A program made the position numbers and the translations under genes. Positions 49,695-63,003 of a stretch of 64,000 nucleotides of DNA are shown piece by piece (position 1 is the stretch's first letter; every line of letters starts with the position of its first letter). The notes beneath the pieces are model-generated. The model made no database searches. It was not told where the DNA came from and worked only from the letters and a program-made list of their open reading frames with translations. Source of the DNA: Strix aluco (Eukaryota; Chordata; Aves; Strigiformes; Strigidae); assembly GCF_031877795.1 (NCBI RefSeq), contig NC_133942.1, positions 2,976,001-3,040,000 of the forward strand, in the 5' to 3' direction.

Positions 49695-51891
49695 GGTGCA
49701 GGACAGGTAATAAGTAGAGTCAGGACCCTAAACATCAGGAAGGCAAACGTGGCTGTTTAGGGTGCTAGTGCGTGGGACCCCTCGGGAGACTGCCCTTAGA
49801 GATAATGAGCAAACAGGAGCTGGGACATACTTCAAGACATTTCTATTAGGGTGCTAGATCTCTCAATCCCAACGTGCAAGAAGTCAGGCAGGGGAGGCAG
49901 GAGGCCAGCTCGGTGAAGTCAAGACCTCCTAGCCAAACAAAACCACAAAGCCAAACTACATAGGCAGTGGAAGCAGGTATACAAATCCTGGGCAGATTAT
50001 AGGGAAATGGCCCGGGAGTGCAAGGAGGGGATCAGGGAAGCCAAGGCACAGCTGGAGCTGAACTTGGCTAGGGATGTGGAAAATAGCAAGAAGGGTTCTT
50101 CAGGTACACAGGAGAACAAAGGAAGACGAAAGAAACTGTAACACCCAACGAGCAAAAAGGGAGCCCTGGCTACAACCGACATGGAGAAGACAGAGATACT
50201 CAACAACATTTTTGCCTTGGTCCTCACCGTCAAGTGCTCTAGCCAAGCCACCCGATTCACAGAATCCAAAGGTAGTGACTGGGAGAATGAATCACCACCC
50301 ACCGTAGGAGAAGATCACGTTCAAGACTGTTTAAAGAACCTGAGGGTGCAGAAGCCCATGGGACCTGATGAGATGCATCCGAGGGTCCTGAAGGAACTGG
50401 CAGATGAAGTGGCTAAGCCACCATCCATCAAATTTCAGAAGTCATGGCAGACCGGTGAAGTTCCCAGTGACTGGAAAAGGGGAAACATAACCCCGGTTTT
50501 TAGAAAGGGGAAAAAGGAAGACCTGGGGAACTACAGGCCCATCAGCCTCACCTCTGTGCCTGGCAAGATCATGGAGTAAGATCATGGAGCCGATCCTCCT
50601 GGAAATTGCACTAAGGCACATGGGAAAAATAAGGAGGTGGTTGGTGATGGTGAATATGGATTGCGTAAGGGAAACGGTGCCTGAAGAAGTTAGTGACCTT
50701 CTACGACAGGGTTAAAACCTCGGTGGATAACGGAGGAAGGGCTGATGTCATCTACTTGTGTGAAGCATGTGATACTGTCCCGCACAGCATCCTTGTCTCT
50801 GAAAGGGAGAGACATGGACTTGATGGGTGTGCCACTCGGTGGATAAGGAATTGGCTGGATGGTTGCACTCAAAGTGTTGCGGTAGACGGCTCGATGTCTG
50901 GGTGGAGAGCAGTGATGAGTGGTGTCCCTCAGGGGTCCGTACTGGCACCAGTATCATCTAACATCTTTGTTGGCAACACGGACAGTGGGACCGAGTGCAC
51001 CCTCAGCAAGTTTGTGGATGATATCAAGGTGAGTGGTGCGGCTGATCCTCTAGAGGGAAGGGATGCCATTCAGAGGGACCTTGACAGGCTTGAGGGGTGG
51101 GCCCGTGTGAAGCTCGTGAAGGTCAACAAGACCAAGTGCAAGGTCCTGCGCCTGGACTGGGGTAACCCCCGGTATCAATACAGGCTGGGGGATGAAGGGA
51201 TTGAGAGCAGCCCTGCAGAGAAGGACTTGGGGGTACAGGTGGATGGCAAGGTAAGCATGAGCTGGCAAGGTGCCCTCACAGCCCAGAACGCCGACCGTAT
51301 CCTGGGCTGCATCAAAAGAAGCACGGCCAGCAGGTTGAGGGATGTGATTCTGCCCCTCTACTCCACTCTGCTGAGACCCCACCTGGAGTACTGCATCCAG
51401 CTCTGGAGTCCTCCACACAGGAGAGACATGCACCTGTTGGAGCAGGTCCAGAGCAGGGCCACAGACATGATCAGAGGGATGGAACGCCTCTCCTGTGAGG
51501 AAAGGCTGAGAGCGCTGGCGTTGTTCGTCCTGCAGAAGAGAAGGCTCCGCGGAGACCTTATTGCAGCATTTCAGTAACTAAAGGGGGCTTGTAAGAAAGA
51601 TGGGGATAAATTTTTCAGTAGTGCTTGTCGCGATAGGACTAAAACAAGGTATATTTAGACTAGACATAAGGGAGACATTTTTTACGATGAGGGTGATGAA
51701 GCACTGGAACCGGTTGCCCAGAGAGGTGGAAGATGCCCCGTACCTGGAAACATTTGAGGACAGGTTGGAAGGGCTCCGAGCAACCTGATCTAGTTGAAGA
51801 TGTCCCTGCTCATTGCTGGGGGGGGTTGGGCTAGATTACCTTTAAAGGTCCCTTCCAACGCAAACTTTTTTATGATTCTATCATTCTATGA
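49695..51891 (+). mobile_element. CR1 LINE copy in unit 1
   Basis: Pre-RT text (ECKEGIREAKAQLELNLARD), RT blocks with [20 protein letters not shown] and NYRPISL, then after stops [20 protein letters not shown] and FVDDIKVSG, and a long 294-codon frame (50,693-51,577) to the C-terminal [10 protein letters not shown] block. The tail has GGTTGGGCTAGATTACC and ATTCTATC/ATTCTATG. Stops between blocks make it inactive. The left edge is approximate. Confidence 0.9.
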
Positions 51892-51894
51892 ATT

Positions 51895-52235
51895 TGGAGG
51901 CTACAGAGCAGGTCACAGTCCTCAGGACCACAACCTTGTCTGTGGTGGAGGCAGCCATGTAGCCCAGGGGTTGATACTGGGTCCAGTGCTGTTTAACCTC
52001 TTCAGGAATGACCTGGACCACGGTCAGAGTGCACCCTTAGCAAGTCTGCAGGTGATACAAAACTGGGAAGAGGGGCTGTTGCACCAGATGGTTGCTGCAC
52101 TGCCATTCAGCTGGACCTCGACAGACTGCAGAAAGAACCCTTTGCTCTGTGGCCGTAGGGTGTCCCACAGGAGACAAGCGGATGAGCCTGAGTTGAAGCA
52201 CGAAGTGCTGGCTCTTTGGGGAACCCGGTGAGAAA
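51895..52235 (+). mobile_element. Second, older CR1 scrap in unit 1
   Basis: A short RT piece (LGPVLFNLFRNDLD) directly after the first CR1 tail, then decayed text. It suggests one CR1 inserted beside or into an older one. Repeated at 58,557-58,897 in unit 2. Confidence 0.55.
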
Positions 52236-54009
52236 GGTGTGAACACTTCCAAGGGAGATAATTATTTTATTACTAGCATAGCAACGGTGAAAGCAAATGG
52301 TAGGATCCTTCCTCCCGTCTGATGCTGGGAACCCCAAGTGGTGCAGCCATTAGTCAGGGCATGGCATGCTGCGCAGATGCCGTCCGTGGTGGCGTTCACC
52401 AGCTCTGCATTCACTTGGACTGCTACAGAGCCTGGATTGCAAGACAACTTCAGTACGTTATCAGATGCTGATAGCAATCAGGCCTGGAACGTGGACTTAG
52501 CTTTGAGGGCTCCCTTGGGTGACAGATCCTAATATTCTTAACATACTCATAAAGCTGGAGCTCCTGGGAAAAGCGCACACGGTTGGTGCTAGAAGCCATT
52601 GTACGGGGAGTCGCGCAGTAGACATTGTATTTGTGGAGTTGGTGATCTTGAACAGGCCCCGTCTGCTCGACTGGGCCTTGTACTTAGGGCCCAACGTGTC
52701 AGCGTAAGTAGCTGCTGTTAAGGGAACCAGCTGGAGCGCTCCGTGCCAGCCTGCGCTGTGCGCTGGTGGACGCTATGACAGAGATGAAACTGCAGCCTGT
52801 CAGGAGAAGACATATGATTCTGTTTGTTACCCAAAAGAAGAGGCCCCATGGCATGCTAGGCAGTAGGAGGGTCTCCACCGATAGGATCCACACAGCATGC
52901 CATGGGAAAATCCTCCTGGAGTCTGTCCGATGCTGCAAGGCGGCAGGGCGCCCAGCATCTGAAGGCACACAAGATTTACTTGCTATCTATATATCTCTTC
53001 TGACGCTATCTCATTAAAACACCTTTTTATTAAGACGCCTGTTGTTGGGCCTTTCTTACTGAGACGCAGAAGAGAAGCCTGCACTGTTTCTTTCTCTGTC
53101 ACATCCCTCCCCCAGCCATGTGGTGCAGAACAGCCCCATAAAATTTCAAGTGGAGAGAACCTAACAGTGCATGCACGCTTATGATTGCATACACACTGAC
53201 GAAATGTCCGTCCGCGAGGAGCAGGTAGCGGTCACGCAGTGTTCATGATATGGTTTGGCCATGGTGTGATCACTGACTCCACGTGCCATAGGCTTCCAGG
53301 CTCACGACCGCATGGCCATGCCTGGGCAAGGCAGGGGCTTGCCCTGGGAGTTGCCTCCAACCCTTTCACTCTGTTGAAAACAACATCGGCCTGCCGAGGA
53401 AACTGCCCTGGTATCACTGCAAGTCACGCTTTGTCTTGGCAAGACTTCACGGTCCAAGAACAAAAACGCCACCTGCCGTTCAGCTCACCCTGTGCCTGTA
53501 GCCTGCATCGTGCTCTTAGGACGGGTCACTGACAGCGGTACCTGTGAGTGAGCATCACCTTCCTCAAAGGGTCACAGCGGCACCACGTGGACGGGCTATT
53601 TCCTGGTCCCGCTGTCCCTTCACTGGCCCAAAGAAAACTGCCCGCACCGGTTCTGTGCCCGGTGAACACAGAGCTGGGCACAGAGCGAGTGGCAGGAGAA
53701 AGAGGTCCTCCCCTCTCCATCCGCATGCCTCCAAATACCCCTCTCTGCCTTTCCACAGTGGGCCTCGCCATTTCCATCCTCTTCCGCTCACCACGGACGC
53801 CTGGTGGGAGACCAAGCGAAAGACCTTTTCAAAGCAACTGGCCTGCACGTGGCCAGGGATGAGGCAAGGGCAGCGTGGAACGGCTGAGCAGGAGTCTGTG
53901 CATCGACCTGTAGAGAAAATCCCCAGCCCCACAGCAGGCATTCCCTAGGGGCAGTTACAATTTCAGGTGAAAGCACCACAAGGAGACTCTGGCTGGGATG
54001 CAGCATTTC

Positions 54010-54015
54010 TTTAAT
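54010..54015 (-). terminator. Possible keratin poly(A) signal ATTAAA
   Basis: ATTAAA on the minus strand about 510 bases after the keratin stop, a plausible 3' UTR length. If used, the (GGGGA)n tract would be transcribed as CCCCT repeats in the 3' UTR. Confidence 0.4.
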
Positions 54016-54038
54016 GAGAACAGAAAGTGTGCGTTTCG

Positions 54039-54108
54039 AGGGGAGGGGAGGGGAGGGGAGGGGAGGGGAGGGGAGGGGAGGGGAGGGGAGGGGAGGGGAG
54101 GGGGGGGG
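54039..54108. repeat. (GGGGA)n microsatellite, unit 1
   Basis: 70 bases of GGGGA repeats ending in a G run, 20 bases longer than in unit 2. Confidence 0.95.
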
Positions 54109-54522
54109 AAGAGCACTGCACATGAGAGGTCGAGGGCTCCACAGGGCAAGAGGACATCACCCTTTGCAGCGGGGTGCAAAGCACCTGCAAGGCGTTCCTT
54201 TCCCCCCACTGCAGCTGCAGCTGGTGAGAATCCACTCCCAGCTACAGCAAGGGCGGGTGAAGTATGTTGCCTTGGTCAACGGCAAAAGCTATGAAGCCCA
54301 GGAGGGAGGATGAGGGGGCTACCAGGCGGTAGCAAGGACAGCGCAGGAAGAATAAGAGCAAGAGGGGCACGGTGTCAAGAGATGACACACGGCTCCCTTC
54401 CATTCAAGGGCAGAGGCAGGTGTCCCACGCACTGGGAAACCACAGGCATCTCCCCGGTCCTGGATCCAGGTGTCGTTTCTCCATTCCTGGTTGTTCTTTC
54501 CAACGTGAGCGATCCCCTGGCC

Positions 54523-54846
54523 CTACCAGCACGGATTGCATGAACGCAGGGGCCCACACAGACCGCTCCCGAGGCCCGTGAATCTGCCAAATCCAAGGCC
54601 GCCCCCCGAGGAGATGGGGACCCCCCCAGCGCTGAGGGAGCTCCCAACAGCAGCTGACAGAGAGGATCCCACGGCTGTGCTCTGGGGGAAAGAGGTGAGG
54701 ATGGGGCCCGGCAGGGTCACCACCACCGGGGAGGGTTCGATCACGGTGGTGGAGTCAGCGCACCGCAGAACACAAGGCTCGTTGCAGCTGTTTGCGAGGG
54801 GGGCTGGTCCACAGGGGAAAGGGAGGCAGGGTCTGTAGCAAGACAT
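54523..54846 (-). CDS. Feather-type beta-keratin, copy 1 (107 residues)
   Basis: Single coding exon, ATG 54,846 to stop at 54,523. Cys-rich start [20 protein letters not shown], then CNEPCV, then the avian beta-keratin core [19 protein letters not shown] with AVGSS repeats, a Gly-rich segment and a Cys-containing end SCNPCW. Feather keratins are usually about 97-100 residues; this one is longer, with a duplicated AVGSSLSA. It forms the filament and cross-linked matrix of feather or scale corneocytes. Upstream are an untranslated exon 1 (about 54,974-55,008), an intron of about 106 bases (acceptor gtttcag, exon 2 from 54,867) and a TATA box, the normal layout. Coding sequence is identical in product to copy 2. 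Confidence 0.93.
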   Translation of the reverse strand: MSCYRPCLPFPCGPAPLANSCNEPCVLRCADSTTVIEPSPVVVTLPGPILTSFPQSTAVGSSLSAAVGSSLSAGGVPISSGGGLGFGRFTGLGSGLCGPLRSCNPCW

Positions 54847-54866
54847 CTCTCAGCGAGCGAGGCAGA

Positions 54867-55040
54867 GCTGAAACACAGAGCAGGGCATGAGCACGAGACC
54901 GAAGCTGAGGGAGGAGGACGGGTCAGAACCACAAGCGCGCCTGCACAAAGAGCACGGGTGGGTTCAGGCTTACCTAGCTGACTGGGTAGACGGCAGCAAG
55001 TGTAGCGGATGGCACGCCTGGAGACGCATGGACTTTTATA
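54867..55040 (-). promoter_or_regulatory. Keratin copy 1 promoter, exon 1 and intron
   Basis: TATAAAA at 55,034-55,040 (minus). Exon 1 ends at 54,974 before GTAAGC. The intron runs to the acceptor gtgtttcag beside 54,867. The start site is inferred from TATA spacing. Confidence 0.75.
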
Positions 55041-56127
55041 CCCTGTCTCCAAGCCCCGGGGGACCTGAAGCATTCTTTATGCGTGAAGCACTTTGCTAAC
55101 TAGCAGTATTGGCTTGCTAAGCTCTCCTGGGTGATTACATCTGTCCCCCTTTCATCTGAGAGGTTTTGCTCCCATCTGACACGTGGGCAAGGCTGAAATG
55201 TGCCCTTTGAGGTGCAGCGGTCATTATGTTGCTCCCTAAGGCCACAGCATGCTGTTGCCCATCTCGTCTCAGCTGCTCGCAGAGACGCTAAGTGGCACGC
55301 TGGCCACGCACGTTCCTGGAGCACGGCCACTACCACCGCCCCTCCAGACCACACACCACCCTTCAGGCATTGAGGAGTTCAGCACTTGAAGTCACCTCAC
55401 CGCTGGCTGCAGCTCAGGGCCCGGGCCTGACCAGCAGAGACTCATACGCTTAGCAGGCATGTTTAGACATTTGGGCAATGGCCAGCCAGCCTCTTTTTGG
55501 CTCATCCTCTGCCCAGCTCTTGCAGTCTTCAAATTTCCTGGACCCAGTAAGGGAACTACTTCGCTCTGACCCTGACCCCACAATAGCATCGGAGAGCTCG
55601 GGTTCCCTGCCTTTACCACATCCCACAGAGGCTCTTGGCCTCCAGGATGAGCATGAGGAGAAAAACAGATCCATTTTGGCTTGGATCACCCTCAGGCAAG
55701 GAGTCATAAGGCTCTTTGAACATCTCTGCCCATTCCTTTGATAGACTTGTTTTACAGTAAACAATAAACCCTCAAAGCTGCACTCACATGTCCCGTGGGA
55801 AGAAGAACAGCAAAGTTGACGTCCTCTAGGAACAGCACCATTCACATCCAGGAGTGAAACAGCTGGACCTTCCTGATGAGAGTGACCAGCTCAGCTCTTT
55901 GATGTACCGCTGATGTCTGTATGACTTGGGCGGAGGGTGAGCCACAAGGACTGCTGAGCAGTGTGATCGTCACAGGCCTCACTGAATGCATCTCTCAACA
56001 GGTGCACGATTTTACACACCTGCTGCACACACGGGGACACACGCAAAGACCGTTGTGTTTGTTGGGAAACCAAGCCAAACCTAACCCAACCAAACCCAAC
56101 TCAGCCATATCCAACCCAGCACAGTTA

Positions 56128-56196
56128 AATCCAATCCAATCCAATCCAATCCAATCCAATCCAATCCAATCCAATCCAATCCAATCCAATCCAATC
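56128..56196. repeat. (AATCC)n microsatellite, unit 2
   Basis: 69 bases, two repeats shorter than unit 1. Confidence 0.95.
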
Positions 56197-56356
56197 AAGC
56201 CACCTAAGTCAAATTGCACCTCCCCTTTTTAACTCTTCCCAGGCAGGAGGTATTCTGCTATTTGATGCAAAAAGGCCAGGGTTTGAGTCCTGCGTGAGCC
56301 TCTGCCTCCCCCTGGGCTGCAGCTATCCTGCCCTGGTAGAACTGTCAGTCTTGAGG

Positions 56357-58553
56357 GGTGCAGGACAGGTAATAAGTAGAGTCAGGACCCTAAACATCAG
56401 GAAGGCAAACGTGGCTGTTTAGGGTGCTAGTGCGTGGGACCCCTCGGGAGACTGCCCTTAGAGATAATGAGCAAACAGGAGCTGGGACATACTTCAAGAC
56501 ATTTCTATTAGGGTGCTAGATCTCTCAATCCCAACGTGCAAGAAGTCAGGCAGGGGAGGCAGGAGGCCAGCTCGGTGAAGTCAAGACCTCCTAGCCAAAC
56601 AAAACCACAAAGCCAAACTACATAGGCAGTGGAAGCAGGTATACAAATCCTGGGCAGATTATAGGGAAATGGCCCGGGAGTGCAAGGAGGGGATCAGGGA
56701 AGCCAAGGCACAGCTGGAGCTGAACTTGGCTAGGGATGTGGAAAATAGCAAGAAGGGTTCTTCAGGTACACAGGAGAACAAAGGAAGACGAAAGAAACTG
56801 TAACACCCAACGAGCAAAAAGGGAGCCCTGGCTACAACCGACATGGAGAAGACAGAGATACTCAACAACATTTTTGCCTTGGTCCTCACCGTCAAGTGCT
56901 CTAGCCAAGCCACCCGATTCACAGAATCCAAAGGTAGTGACTGGGAGAATGAATCACCACCCACCGTAGGAGAAGATCACGTTCAAGACCGTTTAAAGAA
57001 CCTGAGGGTGCAGAAGCCCATGGGACCTGATGAGATGCATCCGAGGGTCCTGAAGGAACTGGCAGATGAAGTGGCTAAGCCACCATCCATCAAATTTCAG
57101 AAGTCATGGCAGACCGGTGAAGTTCCCAGTGACTGGAAAAGGGGAAACATAACCCCGGTTTTTAGAAAGGGGAAAAAGGAAGACCTGGGGAACTACAGGC
57201 CCATCAGCCTCACCTCTGTGCCTGGCAAGATCATGGAGTAAGATCATGGAGCCGATCCTCCTGGAAATTGCACTAAGGCACATGGGAAAAATAAGGAGGT
57301 GGTTGGTGATGGTGAATATGGATTGCGTAAGGGAAACGGTGCCTGAAGAAGTTAGTGACCTTCTACGACAGGGTTAAAACCTCGGTGGATAACGGAGGAA
57401 GGGCTGATGACATCTACTTGTGTGAAGCATGTGATACTGTCCCGCACAGCATCCTTGTCTCTGAAAGGGAGAGACATGGACTTGATGGGTGTGCCACTCG
57501 GTGGATAAGGAATTGGCTGGATGGTTGCACTCAAAGTGTTGCGGTCGATGGCTCGATGTCTGGGTGGAGAGCAGTGATGAGTGGTGTCCCTCAGGGGTCC
57601 GTACTGGCACCAGTATCATCTAACATCTTTGTTGGCAACACGGACAGTGGGACCGAGTGCACCCTCAGCAAGTTTGTGGATGATATCAAGGTGAGTGGTG
57701 TGTCTGATCCTCTAGAGGGAAGGGATGCCATTCAGAGGGACCTTGACAGGCTTGAGGGGTGGGCCCGTGTGAAGCTCGTGAAGGTCAACAAGACCAAGTG
57801 CAAGGTCCTGCGCCTGGACTGGGGTAACCCCCGGTATCAATACAGGCTGGGGGATGAAGGGATTGAGAGCAGCCCTGCAGAGAAGGACTTGGGGGTACAG
57901 GTGGATGGCAAGGTAAGCATGAGCTGGCAAGGTGCCCTCACAGCCCAGAACGCCGACCGTATCCTGGGCTGCATCAAAAGAAGCACGGCCAGCAGGTTGA
58001 GGGATGTGATTCTGCCCCTCTACTCCACTCTGCTGAGACCCCACCTGGAGTACTGCATCCAGCTCTGGAGTCCTCCACACAGGAGAGACATGCACCTGTT
58101 GGAGCAGGTCCAGAGCAGGGCCACAGACATGATCAGAGGGATGGAACGCCTCTCCTGTGAGGAAAGGCTGAGAGCGCTGGCGTTGTTCGTCCTGCAGAAG
58201 AGAAGGCTCCGCGGAGACCTTATTGCAGCATTTCAGTAACTAAAGGGGGCTTGTAAGAAAGATGGGGATAAATTTTTCAGTAGTGCTTGTCGCGATAGGA
58301 CTAAAACAAGGTATATTTAGACTAGACATAAGGGAGACATTTTTTACGATGAGGGTGATGAAGCACTGGAACCGGTTGCCCAGAGAGGTGGAAGATGCCC
58401 CGTACCTGGAAACATTTGAGGACAGGTTGGAAGGGCTCCGAGCAACCTGATCTAGTTGAAGATGTCCCTGCTCATTGCTGGGGGGGGTTGGGCTAGATTA
58501 CCTTTAAAGGTCCCTTCCAACGCAAACTTTTTTATGATTCTATCATTCTATGA
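56357..58553 (+). mobile_element. CR1 LINE copy in unit 2
   Basis: Same copy as in unit 1, duplicated with the array rather than inserted independently: same truncation, same stops. A few substitutions, e.g. VSDPLE for AADPLE in the RT frame. Confidence 0.9.
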
Positions 58554-60700
58554 ATTTGGAGGCTACAGAGCAGGTCACAGTCCTCAGGACCACAACCTTG
58601 TCTGTGGTGGAGGCAGCCATGTAGCCCAGGGGTTGATACTGGGTCCAGTGCTGTTTAACCTCTTCAGGAATGACCTGGACCACGGTCAGAGTGCACCCTT
58701 AGCAAGTCTGCAGGTGATACAAAACTGGGAAGAGGGGCTGTTGCACCAGATGGTTGCTGCACTGCCATTCAGCTGGACCTCGACAGACTGCAGAAAGAAC
58801 CCTTTGCTCTGTGGCCGTAGGGTGTCCCACAGGAGACAAGCGGATGAGCCTGAGTTGAAGCACGAAGTGCTGGCTCTTTGGGGAACCCGGTGAGAAAGGT
58901 GTGAACACTTCCAAGGGAGATAATTATTTTATTACTAGCATAGCAACGGTGAAAGCAAATGGTAGGATCCTTCCTCCCGTCTGATGCTGGGAACCCCAAG
59001 TGGTGCAGCCATTAGTCAGGGCATGGCATGCTGCGCAGATGCCGTCCGTGGTGGCGTTCACCAGCTCTGCATTCACTTGGACTGCTACAGAGCCTGGATT
59101 GCAAGACAACTTCAGTACGTTATCAGATGCTGATAGCAATCAGGCCTGGAACGTGGACTTAGCTTTGAGGGCTCCCTTGGGTGACAGATCCTAATATTCT
59201 TAACATACTCATAAAGCTGGAGCTCCTGGGAAAAGCGCACACGGTTGGTGCTAGAAGCCATTGTACGGGGAGTCGCGCAGTAGACATTGTATTTGTGGAG
59301 TTGGTGATCTTGAACAGGCCCCGTCTGCTCGACTGGGCCTTGTACTTAGGGCCCAACGTGTCAGCGTAAGTAGCTGCTGTTAAGGGAACCAGCTGGAGCG
59401 CTCCGTGCCAGCCTGCGCTGTGCGCTGGTGGACGCTATGACAGAGATGAAACTGCAGCCTGTCAGGAGAAGACATATGATTCTGTTTGTTACCCAAAAGA
59501 AGAGGCCCCATGGCATGCTAGGCAGTAGGAGGGTCTCCACCGATAGGATCCACACAGCATGCCATGGGAAAATCCTCCTGGAGTCTGTCCGATGCTGCAA
59601 GGCGGCAGGGCGCCCAGCATCTGAAGGCACACAAGATTTACTTGCTATCTATATATCTCTTCTGACGCTATCTCATTAAAACACCTTTTTATTAAGACGC
59701 CTGTTGTTGGGCCTTTCTTACTGAGACGCAGAAGAGAAGCCTGCACTGTTTCTTTCTCTGTCACATCCCTCCCCCAGCCATGTGGTGCAGAACAGCCCCA
59801 TAAAATTTCAAGTGGAGAGAACCTAACAGTGCATGCACGCTTATGATTGCATACACGCTGACGAAATGTCCGTCCGCGAGGAGCAGGTAGCGGTCACGCA
59901 GTGTTCATGATATGGTTTGGCCATGGTGTGATCACTGACTCCACGTGCCATAGGCTTCCAGGCTCACGACCGCATGGCCATGCCTGGGCAAGGCAGGGGC
60001 TTGCCCTGGGAGTTGCCTCCAACCCTTTCACTCTGTTGAAAACAACATCGGCCTGCCGAGGAAACTGCCCTGGTATCACTGCAAGTCACGCTTTGTCTTG
60101 GCAAGACTTCACGGTCCAAGAACAAAAACGCCACCTGCCGTTCAGCTCACCCTGTGCCTGTAGCCTGCATCGTGCTCTTAGGACGGGTCACTGACAGCGG
60201 TACCTGTGAGTGAGCATCACCTTCCTCAAAGGGTCACAGCGGCACCACGTGGACGGGCTATTTCCTGGTCCCGCTGTCCCTTCACTGGCCCAAAGAAAAC
60301 TGCCCGCACCGGTTCTGTGCCCGGTGAACACAGAGCTGGGCACAGAGCGAGTGGCAGGAGAAAGAGGTCCTCCCCTCTCCATCCGCATGCCTCCAAATAC
60401 CCCTCTCTGCCTTTCCACAGTGGGCCTCGCCATTTCCATCCTCTTCCGCTCACCACGGACGCCTGGTGGGAGACCAAGCGAAAGACCTTTTCAAAGCAAC
60501 TGGCCTGCACGTGGCCAGGGATGAGGCAAGGGCAGCGTGGAACGGCTGAGCAGGAGTCTGTGCATCGACCTGTAGAGAAAATCCCCAGCCCCACAGCAGG
60601 CATTCCCTAGGGGCAGTTACAATTTCAGGTGAAAGCACCACAAGGAGACTCTGGCTGGGATGCAGCATTTCTTTAATGAGAACAGAAAGTGTGCGTTTCG

Positions 60701-60750
60701 AGGGGAGGGGAGGGGAGGGGAGGGGAGGGGAGGGGAGGGGAGGGGAGGGG
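60701..60750. repeat. (GGGGA)n microsatellite, unit 2
   Basis: 50 bases, four repeats shorter than unit 1. Confidence 0.95.
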
Positions 60751-61164
60751 AAGAGCACTGCACATGAGAGGTCGAGGGCTCCACAGGGCAAGAGGACATC
60801 ACCCTTTGCAGCGGGGTGCAAAGCACCTGCAAGGCGTTCCTTTCCCCCCACTGCAGCTGCAGCTGGTGAGAATCCACTCCCAGCTACAGCAAGGGCGGGT
60901 GAAGTATGTTGCCTTGGTCAACGGCAAAAGCTATGAAGCCCAGGAGGGAGGATGAGGGGGCTACCAGGCGGTAGCAAGGACAGCGCAGGAAGAATAAGAG
61001 CAAGAGGGGCACGGTGTCAAGAGATGACACACGGCTCCCTTCCATTCAAGGGCAGAGGCAGGTGTCCCACGCACTGGGAAACCACAGGCATCTCCCCGGT
61101 CCTGGATCCAGGTGTCGTTTCTCCATTCCTGGTTGTTCTTTCCAACGTGAGCGATCCCCTGGCC

Positions 61165-61488
61165 CTACCAGCACGGATTGCATGAACGCAGGGGCCCACA
61201 CAGACCGCTCCCGAGGCCCGTGAATCTGCCAAATCCAAGGCCGCCCCCCGAGGAGATGGGGACCCCCCCAGCGCTGAGGGAGCTCCCAACAGCAGCTGAC
61301 AGAGAGGATCCCACGGCTGTGCTCTGGGGGAAAGAGGTGAGGATGGGGCCCGGCAGGGTCACCACCACCGGGGAGGGTTCGATCACGGTGGTGGAGTCAG
61401 CGCACCGCAGAACACAAGGCTCGTTGCAGCTGTTTGCGAGGGGGGCTGGTCCACAGGGGAAAGGGAGGCAGGGTCTGTAGCAAGACAT
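61165..61488 (-). CDS. Feather-type beta-keratin, copy 2 (107 residues)
   Basis: Same protein as copy 1, ATG 61,488 to stop 61,165, with exon 2 starting at 61,509 and exon 1 ending at 61,616. No difference in the translated product was seen, implying very recent duplication or ongoing homogenisation. Confidence 0.93.
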   Translation of the reverse strand: MSCYRPCLPFPCGPAPLANSCNEPCVLRCADSTTVIEPSPVVVTLPGPILTSFPQSTAVGSSLSAAVGSSLSAGGVPISSGGGLGFGRFTGLGSGLCGPLRSCNPCW

Positions 61489-61508
61489 CTCTCAGCGAGC
61501 GAGGCAGA

Positions 61509-61682
61509 GCTGAAACACAGAGCAGGGCATGAGCACGAGACCGAAGCTGAGGGAGGAGGACGGGTCAGAACCACAAGCGCGCCTGCACAAAGAGCACGGG
61601 TGGGTTCAGGCTTACCTAGCTGACTGGGTAGACGGCAGCAAGTGTAGCGGATGGCACGCCTGGAGACGCATGGACTTTTATA
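61509..61682 (-). promoter_or_regulatory. Keratin copy 2 promoter, exon 1 and intron
   Basis: TATAAAA at 61,676-61,682 (minus), exon 1 donor GTAAGC beside 61,616, acceptor beside 61,509. Same layout as copy 1. Confidence 0.75.
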
Positions 61683-62769
61683 CCCTGTCTCCAAGCCCCG
61701 GGGGACCTGAAGCATTCTTTATGCGTGAAGCACTTTGCTAACTAGCAGTATTGGCTTGCTAAGCTCTCCTGGGTGATTACATCTGTCCCCCTTTCATCTG
61801 AGAGGTTTTGCTCCCATCTGACACGTGGGCAAGGCTGAAATGTGCCCTTTGAGGTGCAGCGGTCATTATGTTGCTCCCTAAGGCCACAGCATGCTGTTGC
61901 CCATCTCGTCTCAGCTGCTCGCAGAGACGCTAAGTGGCACGCTGGCCACGCACGTTCCTGGAGCACGGCCACTACCACCGCCCCTCCAGACCACACACCA
62001 CCCTTCAGGCATTGAGGAGTTCAGCACCTGAAGTCACCTCACCGCTGGCTGCAGCTCAGGGCCCGGGCCTGACCAGCAGAGACTCATACGCTTAGCAGGC
62101 ATGTTTAGACATTTGGGCAATGGCCAGCCAGCCTCTTTTTGGCTCATCCTCTGCCCAGCTCTTGCAGTCTTCAAATTTCCTGGACCCAGTAAGAGAACTA
62201 CTTCGCTCTGACCCTGACCCCACAATAGCATCGGAGAGCTCGGGTTCCCTGCCTTTACCACATCCCACAGAGGCTCTTGGCCTCCAGGATGAGCATGAGG
62301 AGAAAAACAGATCCATTTTGGCTTGGATCACCCTCAGGCAAGGAGTCATAAGGCTCTTTGAACATCTCTGCCCATTCCTTTGATAGACTTGTTTTACAGT
62401 AAACAATAAACCCTCAAAGCTGCACTCACATGTCCCGTGGGAAGAAGAACAGCAAAGTTGACGTCCTCTAGGAACAGCACCATTCACATCCAGGAGTGAA
62501 ACAGCTGGACCTTCCTGATGAGAGTGACCAGCTCAGCTCTTTGATGTACCGCTGATGTCTGTATGACTTGGGCGGAGGGTGAGCCACAAGGACTGCTGAG
62601 CAGTGTGATCGTCACAGGCCTCACTGAATGCATCTCTCAACAGGTGCACGATTTTACACACCTGCTGCACACACGGGGACACACGCAAAGACCGTTGTGT
62701 TTGTTGGGAAACCAAGCCAAACCTAACCCAACCAAACCCAACTCAGCCATATCCAACCCAGCACAGTTA

Positions 62770-62843
62770 AATCCAATCCAATCCAATCCAATCCAATCCA
62801 ATCCAATCCAATCCAATCCAATCCAATCCAATCCAATCCAATC
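62770..62843. repeat. (AATCC)n microsatellite, unit 3
   Basis: 74 bases, intermediate between units 1 and 2. Confidence 0.95.
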
Positions 62844-63003
62844 AAGCCACCTAAGTCAAATTGCACCTCCCCTTTTTAACTCTTCCCAGGCAGGAGGTAT
62901 TCTGCTATTTGATGCAAAAAGGCCAGGGTTTGAGTCCTGCGTGAGCCTCTGCCTCCCCCTGGGCTGCAGCTATCCTGCCCTGGTAGAACTGTCAGTCTTG
63001 AGG

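Larger units (their letters stand above)
48136..54807. repeat. Tandem unit 1 of the feather-keratin array (6,672 bp)
   Basis: Begins abruptly inside a keratin coding sequence at 48,136, where it joins unrelated DNA, and is followed by unit 2 in the same orientation. Contains keratin promoter and exon 1, an (AATCC)n tract, a CR1 copy, a second CR1 scrap, a (GGGGA)n tract and, at its right end, most of a full keratin gene. Confidence 0.95.
54808..61449. repeat. Tandem unit 2 of the feather-keratin array (6,642 bp)
   Basis: Near-identical to unit 1. The 30-base shortfall is explained by two fewer AATCC repeats (10 bases) and four fewer GGGGA repeats (20 bases). Only scattered substitutions were seen elsewhere. 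Confidence 0.95.
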
